Assembly (NCBI GenBank): GCA_964560875.1
Contig: CAZLMW010000176.1
Span: 1-12,961 of the forward strand
Source of the DNA: CAZLMW01 sp964560875
GTDB lineage: Bacteria; Myxococcota_A; UBA9042
DNA: 12,961 nucleotides
Direction: 5' to 3'
Both the position numbers and the translations under genes were made by a program. Below the pieces are notes generated by a model. That model searched no databases and was not told the DNA's origin. It saw nothing but the letters and a program-made list of their open reading frames with translations. Below are positions 6,705 through 12,961 of the stretch, in pieces (the stretch's first letter is position 1; each line of letters opens with the position of its first letter).

Positions 6705-7883
6705 ATGCCTCGGTCTCGCGCTGCCAACACACGACACCAAGAGCGGACAGAATCGATTCTGGCGCGGCACTTCCCGGATTTCCACTGGCAGCAAGAAGTC
6801 ACGATCGGCGATCTTGCGGTCGACCTGGCCGGTGCGCGGACGACCTCACCGACCAGCAGAATATTGGTCGAACTCCAACGCATCAGGCCAGCGCGGTACC
6901 CTCAAATAGAAGGGGCTATGGCCAAGGCGAAAGTCATCATCGGCTCCGTCGCGGGCGCCACCGACAAACTACTTGTTTCTATCGAGGTACCTCGTGCTAC
7001 CGCCAAGATGGCGGACCACGTCGCGAGTTTCACGAGCCGATACATGCCGAACCTTGATTGGTTGCTGATCGGTGACGACGGCGCGATTCGTGGATCCATA
7101 GCCGGGCAAAGAGTCGACGACCCGGCGGCGACTGAACCTTTGCAACGCGCCCCTGTCCCCCGCAGTGGCGAGACGCGTGGCATCTTCACCGCAAACAACC
7201 AATACCTCGCCAAGTGCCTGCTCTTGCAGGATCACGGACCACGCATCTGGCGAGGACCAAGCACCGAGCCGCCCTACAGGACCAGCCTTGAATTCTCACG
7301 GGCAGTCGATGTGCCACAGAGCGCGGCCTACCGATTCATCAACACCTTTCGCGCGGAGGGGTACGTCAGCAAGCAACACGGACGCCTGCGCGTCGTCCGG
7401 CCAGAGGCGCTGCTGCGAGACTGGCTTGCGGAAGCCTCGCGAGCCAGGCCAGACAGATATCACCTGCGCTCGATCTACGGCGATGATTTCGACGCTGAAC
7501 GACTCAGTGAAATGGCTCGGGCAGCCGGGTACTACATTGTGGTCGCAGGATATGAGTCATGCCGGCTGAACGGCTGGCTGCACACAATCAGCCCCGGACT
7601 TGAAGTCCACCTTGGCGCCGAACACGACGTTGCACGGTTCGCGGATCGGCTCGACCTGGAGTTCTGTCCCCACGCTCAAGCCTCGCTCACCGTCCTGCCA
7701 GCCAATGCGCCAAACTCCGAAGCACGTTCAATTTGGAACTGCTCCTTGTGGCCCAGCGGGCACGGCGGGCCGTGGCTGGCAGATGCGCTCCAGGCCGCTC
7801 TGGACTGCGCTGTGCACAAGGCTCGCGGAACCGAACAAGCGGAGCACATCATTCGCAACGTCCTCGGGTTTTCGGAGTATTAG
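6705..7883 (+). CDS. AbiEi-like antitoxin/regulator with nuclease-fold-like N-terminus
   Basis: This 392-residue protein starts at ATG 6705, 6 bases after AGGAG (6694-6698). Residues about 10-130 resemble the PD-(D/E)XK-like N-terminal domain found in some AbiEi-family proteins: a predicted strand carrying D40 (GDLAVDLAG), then RILVELQR with E56-x-Q58 in the usual E-x-K place, then DKLLVSIEV and a terminal LDWLLIGDDGAI. The K-to-Q change suggests binding rather than cleavage. Residues about 190-232 form a winged helix (RTSLEFSRAVDVPQSAAYRF...EGYVSKQHGRLRVV), followed by PEALLRDWLAEASRARPDRY, a linker typical of AbiEi antitoxins. The C-terminal part (about 250-392) probably neutralises the toxin or controls its expression. 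The next gene starts one base after this stop, so the two form an operon. Family assignment rests on domain pattern and the partner gene. Confidence 0.7.
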   Translation: MPRSRAANTRHQERTESILARHFPDFHWQQEVTIGDLAVDLAGARTTSPTSRILVELQRIRPARYPQIEGAMAKAKVIIGSVAGATDKLLVSIEVPRATAKMADHVASFTSRYMPNLDWLLIGDDGAIRGSIAGQRVDDPAATEPLQRAPVPRSGETRGIFTANNQYLAKCLLLQDHGPRIWRGPSTEPPYRTSLEFSRAVDVPQSAAYRFINTFRAEGYVSKQHGRLRVVRPEALLRDWLAEASRARPDRYHLRSIYGDDFDAERLSEMARAAGYYIVVAGYESCRLNGWLHTISPGLEVHLGAEHDVARFADRLDLEFCPHAQASLTVLPANAPNSEARSIWNCSLWPSGHGGPWLADALQAALDCAVHKARGTEQAEHIIRNVLGFSEY

Positions 7884-7884
7884 C

Positions 7885-8787
7885 ATGGGCGTTCAGCATA
7901 AAGATCTGGACGCTGCGCTTGAAGACATGGGGCGGTGGCTTGATGCTAACCGCGACTATCTGCCCCAACTTGTACTTGTCGGTGGGCTGGCCCAGTTCTT
8001 GTTCCGCCGTTGTGCAGATGAAGCGAACCAGCTCGGCACCCCCCTGTTGACGACGGACGCAGATTTCGCCGCCGGCGTCGTTTCTGCCCCCGCAGACACA
8101 CCGACCATACGAGAACTGGCAGAGGGGGCAGGTTTCGTCTCTGACCCTGCGATCGGGCAGGCAGCGAACAGCTCGTATGACCGATTCTTCCACTCACGCC
8201 ACGTCAAGTTGGCCAGCGCGCCGTTGTGGGTCGAGTTCGTAGCGCCATTGGGGCACGGCGACGGAAGGCAACGTGACGGGCGCGACATAGGCTCGGTGCC
8301 TCTCCAGTCTGGCTTGAAGGCACCAGCGCTGCGGTACATCGAGTTCTTGTTGGCGGACCCGTTGATAGTGGACGCGGCGCGGTGCGCCGAATTGCGCCTG
8401 CATCGAACCACCCATGTTCGTATCGGGCATCCGGCTGCTCTCGTCCTTCAGAAGCCTCTGATTCGGAAGAAGCGACGGAAGAACAAGCAGATGAAGGACA
8501 TGGCCTATGTCGTGGACGTTGCCCGGACAACGCGCTACTTCTGGCCGCAAATGAAGAGTTGGATCGACCGGCAACTGACTGGAGCGACAGTGAAGACCGC
8601 GTGGCTTAGGAGAGCGGCCAAGGGCGTTCTCCAAGCATTCGAGGATCCAGACGCCTACGGCTGTATCGAAGCCGCCCAGGTCTACTCGGACTTCCCGGGT
8701 GACAACCTGACCGCCGAGCGTGCGTGCCGGTATGTCAAGAACATGAGCGACGCGCTGGGTCTGCGTAGCTTAGCCGACGGTCGATAG
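7885..8787 (+). CDS. AbiEii-like nucleotidyltransferase (toxin candidate)
   Basis: The 300-residue product starts at ATG 7885, seven bases after GGAG (7874-7877), with one base between it and the upstream stop. It shows the minimal nucleotidyltransferase signature: LVLVGGLAQFL (VGG at 32-34), TTDADF (acidic pair D58/D60), and a possible third acidic residue in WVEFVAP (E117). It also has the downstream motif LVLQKPLIRKKRRKNKQMKDMAYVVDV (K190 to about D211), the conserved K...R...KD block of AbiEii/AbiGii-type toxins. In characterised AbiE systems the AbiEii protein transfers nucleotides, blocks growth and aborts phage infection, while AbiEi represses the operon. The loop between VGG and DAD is longer than usual, so it may be a divergent subfamily. 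It could instead be a nucleotidyltransferase without toxicity. Confidence 0.72.
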   Translation: MGVQHKDLDAALEDMGRWLDANRDYLPQLVLVGGLAQFLFRRCADEANQLGTPLLTTDADFAAGVVSAPADTPTIRELAEGAGFVSDPAIGQAANSSYDRFFHSRHVKLASAPLWVEFVAPLGHGDGRQRDGRDIGSVPLQSGLKAPALRYIEFLLADPLIVDAARCAELRLHRTTHVRIGHPAALVLQKPLIRKKRRKNKQMKDMAYVVDVARTTRYFWPQMKSWIDRQLTGATVKTAWLRRAAKGVLQAFEDPDAYGCIEAAQVYSDFPGDNLTAERACRYVKNMSDALGLRSLADGR

Positions 8788-8789
8788 GC

Positions 8790-9497
8790 TCAAGTGCGGC
8801 GTTCCGTCCTGAACTCGCCAAGGCCGACCTGAGAACGGATTCTCGCAATCTCATCATACCAATGCTGGAGTCCGTCCGCGTCACCTTCAACACCCCCAAA
8901 CGCCAGCGCGACAAACTGCACGGCAGCGCGCCCTATCTCACGCGACCGCGTGACGCCCTGCATCGGCCGCGAATACGGCTTTTCGCCGAGCAGTCGGCAT
9001 AGCTCCAAGTGTCGATCATGGGCCAGGCGCAAGCCGCGCCCCGTGAACCGCACCCCTTCTTCCTTGTCCTTCCCGATCTCGCCTCCGCGATCCAGCAGGA
9101 ATGCAGCGACCGCATAGGCCCCGTCGACTGGGCCCTTGCGGTCGGCCCGGCTCACACCGAGGTCCACGACTGCGTCCAATTCACCGTCCAGCCAGGTAGC
9201 CATAGGGTCGTCATCAACCGCTACTTCCTGTCGATATGTTTCGTGCGGCACGATCCACATGAATTCCTCGTAGGCCTTTCGAATCTCCGCGCCCAAACCT
9301 GTCTCGTCCAACACAACCGAAGCGGAATGCCAACGCCGCGACGCGTCGAGTGGAGGCCGCACCGAATTCCTCTTCGACTTCTTGTGCGCGCGCAACGCAT
9401 CCTCTAAGCGTCGGCAAAGCCGGGCGACGGCTGCGTCCTCGTCAATGGGACAGGCAGGAGGGAGAAGCGCGGGTGGGCTACTGCGGGCGAGCGTCAT
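8790..9497 (-). CDS. Unrecognised 235-residue protein downstream of hipA
   Basis: The minus-strand frame runs from ATG 9497 to a stop at 8790-8792, only 2 bp from the end of the convergent AbiEii-like gene. I do not recognise a family. The N-terminus is Ala/Pro-rich, followed by a basic helix (RRLEDALRAHKKSKRNS). The centre is acidic (VAVDDDPMATWLDGELDAVVDLGVSRADRKG), and the C-terminal half looks alpha-helical (RHLELCRLLGEKPYSRP, then AVQFVALAFGGVEGDADGLQHWYDEIARIRSQVGL). There is no signal peptide or membrane span. It lies 97 bp downstream of hipA in the same direction, so it is probably the third gene of the DUF262-HipA operon. No strong ribosome-binding site precedes the ATG, so the start may be different. 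Possible roles are a regulator, antitoxin or effector partner of HipA, but nothing in the sequence proves one. Confidence 0.6.
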   Translation of the reverse strand: MTLARSSPPALLPPACPIDEDAAVARLCRRLEDALRAHKKSKRNSVRPPLDASRRWHSASVVLDETGLGAEIRKAYEEFMWIVPHETYRQEVAVDDDPMATWLDGELDAVVDLGVSRADRKGPVDGAYAVAAFLLDRGGEIGKDKEEGVRFTGRGLRLAHDRHLELCRLLGEKPYSRPMQGVTRSREIGRAAVQFVALAFGGVEGDADGLQHWYDEIARIRSQVGLGEFRTERRT

Positions 9498-9594
9498 CGC
9501 CCCGCTTCTGGCCGTCGATTCTCCTGACCGGCTGTGTCTCCTGAGCTCGGCTTTCCGTGCCGCTCGCCGGCTTCACTACGCCGCATGCATCACG

Positions 9595-10824
9595 TCACCG
9601 CAACATCGGCAGCTCGCGCCATCGCTGTTCGATCCGCTGCTTCCAGGTCTCGGGCCACGGTAGCTCGGCCCGTACGTCAATCCACCCGGCCCGCGTCCTG
9701 AGCACCATGTCATCGACCCACATGCGCATCGTCGCTTGGGCAATGCCTGCCTTCCGTGCAAGTCGGTCGAACGCGTCCCGCCCGAACGCTCGACAGTACC
9801 GTTGCTTGTTCAGCTTGAGTGCCAGCCGGTCATGCGATCGCGCGCGGTCAGGGAAGAGCGCTTCGTATTGGACGACGGACACAATGTCGTACGCCGGCGC
9901 AAGAGCGGCCGTCACGCGGTCCGAGTAAAGGATCCCCCAGTTTTTCAAATGCCCGTCGAAGTTGCCGCAGGCGATGTGGAAGACCAGCCTACGTACTAAC
10001 CGCTCCACGGCAAGCGGACCGCAGAGGGCCATCAGCAGACGCGCTACGGTTTCGTAGTTGCCGTGGTACTTCTCGGACGGTGGGGCGCCAAGCGCCTGTG
10101 CCAAGTCCTCGCAGTGCACGCGTGTGCCATCATCTTCCCGATCGAAGCGTCGCACGCATAGCGCCCTTGGCTCGGAATGCCGGCCCCAACGCAGTGGGAT
10201 CCCTTCGATGCGGTCGATCTCGACCAGTTCGAAGTCTGGAACGTCGATCCCGGCACGTCGCGCCCACAGCAAAGTGCCCGCTTCGTTCGCTGGCACCTCA
10301 GGAAAGCGGCTGTCCGGGAGCTTCACAATCCAACGCCCGCCTCTGCCGCTCGCGGGGACAGTCAAGCCGCGCTCGGTCTTGAGGGCAGAGAGCTTCAGCT
10401 GAACTCCAGCGAGCGAGAACCGGAACTCGGCGCCATTGACGGCGATGGCGGTGGTGGCTGCAGCCAAGTCGTGACGGCTGGCCGGCTGGCCGCGAACGGC
10501 CACTGCGCCTGGCAAGTCGTCTCCAAGGCGCGCGAGAAGGTGAAACTCGCGGTCCTCGTGCACGCCGACTTCCTCTGCAATTCGCTGCCGGAGCGGACCC
10601 TCCGGTAGCAAATTCGAGAAGAAGGGCGGCAATCGTTGCCGCGAGACAACTCCGTCTTGGGGACGGTCGATGAACGACTGACTGAGCACGGGCCTGGGCG
10701 CGCGGGCCAGATACGAGTTCGTGAAGTCGAAGCGAATAGCCTCCTGAGTGCCCGACATACGCAGTGTGCCGACTCGGTTGCCGTGCAGCAGGACTTCGAG
10801 TTCAGCGGCGCCACCTTCAGTCAT
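9595..10824 (-). CDS. hipA: HipA-family serine/threonine kinase
   Basis: The full-length 409-residue protein contains every HipA landmark. These are the N-terminal subdomain with PPFFSNLLPEGPLRQRIAE (about 66-84), a Gly/Ser loop FSLAGVQLKLSAL (136-148), ATP-binding WIVKLP (K168), NE (180-181), VRRFDRED (224-231), EDLAQALG, YHGNYETV (253-260), the catalytic loop FHIACGNFDGHLKNWGILY (282-300, catalytic D290, KN at 294-295), and the metal-binding PAYDI (D313). In E. coli, HipA phosphorylates glutamyl-tRNA synthetase and induces growth arrest, held in check by HipB. The target here is unknown. Its start ATG overlaps the last 8 bp of the upstream DUF262 gene, indicating translational coupling, and no HipB-type helix-turn-helix gene is seen nearby. 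Confidence 0.92.
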   Translation of the reverse strand: MTEGGAAELEVLLHGNRVGTLRMSGTQEAIRFDFTNSYLARAPRPVLSQSFIDRPQDGVVSRQRLPPFFSNLLPEGPLRQRIAEEVGVHEDREFHLLARLGDDLPGAVAVRGQPASRHDLAAATTAIAVNGAEFRFSLAGVQLKLSALKTERGLTVPASGRGGRWIVKLPDSRFPEVPANEAGTLLWARRAGIDVPDFELVEIDRIEGIPLRWGRHSEPRALCVRRFDREDDGTRVHCEDLAQALGAPPSEKYHGNYETVARLLMALCGPLAVERLVRRLVFHIACGNFDGHLKNWGILYSDRVTAALAPAYDIVSVVQYEALFPDRARSHDRLALKLNKQRYCRAFGRDAFDRLARKAGIAQATMRMWVDDMVLRTRAGWIDVRAELPWPETWKQRIEQRWRELPMLR

Positions 10825-12439
10825 CGTCGACTACCCGCAGGTAGGCTAGCGACGGCCGGTCGGTCTCGCCCCAGCGGGCCCGGCGATGAAGGAACGCTGT
10901 GGCTTGAGCCGCCACATCCCGATCGCGGCGGCGCAGGAACGATACTTTGTTGCCCGCCCGAAGGTCAGCGGTCGCTTCCTCGAAGATGCAGTGACTCGCC
11001 AGCACCTCGGCGGGCGCCGCCAACAATTTCTGGCGCAGAAGCGCGACTGGTGGGTGCAGCACCACGTTTGCCACGCTCTTCCCGAGGTCAGATCGATGCC
11101 GCTCCGCGACGATGCGCGGCAGGGTCCAGCGCTTCGGATCTTTACGGTCGAACAACTGGGGCAGGTTGATGCGTTCGCCGGTGTCCAGGTCTCGTGGACC
11201 CAGCTCAAGTAGGGCGAGTGCCAGAATCTTACCCCGCGCGAATCGGAAGGCGAAGGGATCCTTCGTATCGATCTCAGCCGGTCGTTGCCGCGTATCCGCG
11301 AGGAGCGCCTGCACGGCACTCTCTTCGTCGCCTCCAATGGCCACAAGAGACTGTCGCGTCGCAACGGTGTTGCCTTGATGTCGCTCCGACGCCGCGCCCT
11401 GCCACAACCATCGGCTGAGAAGATCACGGGAGCGAGGTGAGGGTTCGGGATGCTTGTGAAAGAAGAGGCTCAGCGCCACCAGGGTCATCTTGTAAGGGAG
11501 CAACTCGATCCGCGGGATCGCGGCGTCGGATTGCAGGAATGCGATCGCGCGGCGCATGGCCTTTAGAGTTGCATCGTAGGCGCCAGCCGCTTCGTCATCT
11601 GCAGGTCGGTAGGTCTGACCACGAGTGACATCAACCCCTTGGATCGCCAGCAGCACTTTGTAGGCGAGTTCACTGCGAACCCTTCCGAAGCCCGAAGTGC
11701 GCAGGCTGTCCGCAATGGCATCCAGCGAACCCGCAGCGCGCTCGGTGCGGCCGTGGAGGGCGTCGAATACGCGGCTCTGCTGCAGCGCCTTGCCGTGACG
11801 GTTCAGACGGGCGAAGACCTCGCGCATCACCGCTTCGTCGTCCGACTCAACGACATAGCCAGCCAGTTCGTACTCGCGCAGCCGTTTGCCCAGCGCGATG
11901 ACCTCGGAGCGCCAATTGTACTCGCCTCGGTCGAGCAGCCACCCGATCAATCGCTCGGAGTCCAACACTACTTCCAAGGGAACCGCCGGAGGCGCCACGG
12001 CTTCCCCCCTGCGCGCCACGCGGAATTCTGTTCTCGTTGGATCGAACAGGAAAGCTCTGTCCCCGGCGCGTCCAGCCAGCAGCGAGATCGCGAGCCAGGT
12101 CAGTCGTTGCTGGCCGTCGACCACCCAGTAAGCGTCGGTTCGTCGCATGGCCGGGAAAGTGAGCGGTCCCAGTCTGACGGTCGCCGCCTCCGCATTCCTC
12201 TGCCAGAAGAGCAGTGTCCCGACGGGGTAACCCCTGTACATGCTGTCGAGCAGCAGCAGAGCATCTTCCACGGTCCACTCAAGTGGTCGCTGGAACGACG
12301 GGATGCGAATGCGGCCGTCATGGACCCACTTGAGCACGCGTTCGATGTTCTCGGTCAGCGGCCGGGGCCGCTCTGCAAGCGCGGGAGGCCGGCCATCGGG
12401 CTTGATTGTGCTTGTGACTTTCGGCTCAGACTGTGCCAT
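10817..12439 (-). CDS. DUF262 (GmrSD N-terminal/ParB-like) domain protein
   Basis: The 540-residue product from ATG 12439 carries the DUF262 motifs in order: IRIPSFQRPLEWTVEDALLLLDSM (about 44-67), YWVVDGQQRLTWLAISLL (about 104-121) and FARLNRHGKALQQSRVFDAL (about 209-228). This ParB/Srx-like fold hydrolyses nucleotides in GmrSD-type anti-phage enzymes, which cut modified (glucosylated) DNA with an added C-terminal HNH domain (DUF1524). No HNH motif is visible here. The C-terminus instead has helical sequence (SVANVVLHPPVALLRQKL, then SHCIFEEATADL). The start is not certain: TTG 12574 and ATG 12532 extend the frame, but the extra residues look non-coding. The gene heads the operon and overlaps hipA by 8 bp, so it may substitute for the usual HipB partner (inference). 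Confidence 0.82.
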   Translation of the reverse strand: MAQSEPKVTSTIKPDGRPPALAERPRPLTENIERVLKWVHDGRIRIPSFQRPLEWTVEDALLLLDSMYRGYPVGTLLFWQRNAEAATVRLGPLTFPAMRRTDAYWVVDGQQRLTWLAISLLAGRAGDRAFLFDPTRTEFRVARRGEAVAPPAVPLEVVLDSERLIGWLLDRGEYNWRSEVIALGKRLREYELAGYVVESDDEAVMREVFARLNRHGKALQQSRVFDALHGRTERAAGSLDAIADSLRTSGFGRVRSELAYKVLLAIQGVDVTRGQTYRPADDEAAGAYDATLKAMRRAIAFLQSDAAIPRIELLPYKMTLVALSLFFHKHPEPSPRSRDLLSRWLWQGAASERHQGNTVATRQSLVAIGGDEESAVQALLADTRQRPAEIDTKDPFAFRFARGKILALALLELGPRDLDTGERINLPQLFDRKDPKRWTLPRIVAERHRSDLGKSVANVVLHPPVALLRQKLLAAPAEVLASHCIFEEATADLRAGNKVSFLRRRDRDVAAQATAFLHRRARWGETDRPSLAYLRVVDDD

Positions 12440-12705
12440 CCCGCGAGCGTGCCCGAACACGTGCGGCAAGTCATCAACCGACACGGGAGGGAGCGTCGGA
12501 CGGCAATTGGGCTCGTCACGACCTCGGCGCATACGCAGGTCGGACCCGATGGAATTCTGTTTGTTGAACGGCAATCAGGCGTCCCTTCTGCTGCGGCCCA
12601 TGAAAGAGAAGCGATTGCTTGTGACTCATGGTCAGCGCCGGTGGACGTACTGCACAGCGGTGGAGGGCTGAGACTCGTCCTGTCCCATGCGAACCGCGCC
12701 GATAG
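12440..12705. other. Leader region of the DUF262 operon, no gene seen
   Basis: This stretch separates the DUF262 start from the Cys-rich remnant. It must hold the operon promoter on the minus strand, but I see no convincing -35/-10 pair. Short frames on both strands (for example a 37-codon minus-strand frame from ATG 12629) lack a ribosome-binding site. No copy of the tRNA att fragment and no inverted repeat of an insertion sequence is visible. Confidence 0.5.
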
Positions 12706-12903
12706 AGCGAGTTTAGGCAAAACCGCACGACGGCGGACGCATGTGCGTTGGGGCTCTGCAAAGGTGTCGCCAAGACGTGCAATGACGCCAACCCCTGCAC
12801 CACCGACACCTGTACCGCACCGACCGGCGCGTGCGTCTCCAAGCCGGTCGGAGACGGCAGCAAATGCCCAGGCGGCACCTGCAAAAAGGGCGCCTGTAAA
12901 TAG
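12706..12903 (+). pseudogene. 3' remnant of a Cys-rich repeat protein gene
   Basis: From about 12737 the plus strand reads ADACALGLCKGVAKTCNDANP, CTTDTCTAPTGACVSKPVGDG and SKCPGGTCKKGACK, then TAG at 12901-12903. CNDANPCTTDTC...GACV is the hallmark of Cys-rich secreted repeat proteins that are common in Myxococcota and relatives. The frame is closed by a TAG at 12703-12705 and has no ATG, and residues before 12737 (SFRQNRTT) do not fit the family. The piece therefore looks like the 3' end of a gene whose 5' part was removed, plausibly at an island boundary or deletion. A sequencing error or a non-canonical start is a less likely explanation. Confidence 0.6.
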
Positions 12904-12961
12904 GCCGGCTGCGAACCCGGCGTTCCGGCCGTCATCATCGTCGTGAACCGCCCCATGTCTG

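Noticed and set aside
12516..12629. A 37-codon minus-strand frame (MSHKQ...) that might be a HipB-like or leader peptide.
   Set aside because: It has no ribosome-binding site and no helix-turn-helix pattern, and it overlaps the alternative DUF262 start.
11639..12946. A 435-codon plus-strand frame.
   Set aside because: It lies antisense to the DUF262 gene, has no family features, and its composition is that of a GC-rich shadow frame.
1..12961. CRISPR arrays or rRNA genes.
   Set aside because: No regularly spaced direct repeats with unique spacers and no rRNA sequence were seen. The only tandem array is the three-unit 18-bp repeat without spacers.

Overview
The window looks like a high-GC accessory region from a deltaproteobacterial-type genome (Myxococcota or a relative). 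That lineage is an inference from two proteins: a lipoprotein with RCC1-like repeats plus Cys-rich EGF-like spacers (minus strand, 3435-4676), and a fragment of a Cys-rich 'CNDANPCTTDTC' repeat protein at the right end. Both styles are common in those bacteria. No rRNA, complete tRNA or housekeeping gene is present to fix the taxonomy.

Left part (1-4910). The 3' end of a YgjP/DUF45-type zinc metallopeptidase gene runs into a gene for a large Zn-finger/GIY-YIG protein; the two overlap or nearly so. Facing them on the minus strand are the RCC1-like lipoprotein gene and, 15 bp downstream of it, a 531-codon gene I do not recognise. The convergent gap (1746-1823) holds two nested inverted repeats. 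Positions 4677-4910 hold only the lipoprotein leader and no convincing gene.

Integration scar (4911-6530). A 3' tRNA fragment starts at the CAT anticodon loop and runs to the acceptor end. It is followed by a strong intrinsic terminator, a repeat-rich stretch, and the first ~112 codons of a phage-type tyrosine recombinase. The recombinase is then replaced, in another frame, by an N-terminally truncated DDE transposase (ISKra4-like). This looks like the int-proximal end of an element that integrated at a tRNA and was later crippled by IS-mediated rearrangement.

Cargo (6591-12574). A two-gene plus-strand operon encodes an AbiEi-like antitoxin/regulator (nuclease-fold-like N-terminus plus winged helix) and an AbiEii-like nucleotidyltransferase. 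It sits behind three perfect-period 18-bp tandem repeats that overlap the likely promoter. Converging on it, with a 2-bp gap, is a minus-strand operon: a DUF262 (GmrSD-N/ParB-like) protein, a full-length HipA-family kinase overlapping it by 8 bp, and a 235-codon gene of unknown function. No HipB-like antitoxin gene is visible. The DUF262-HipA-unknown trio is the best candidate for a poorly described defence or toxin-antitoxin-like module here.

Right end (12575-12961). A non-coding leader for the DUF262 operon is followed by the 3' remnant of a Cys-rich protein gene with no start, which suggests the island's right edge or another deletion scar. No second copy of the tRNA fragment is visible, so the true far boundary is not established.
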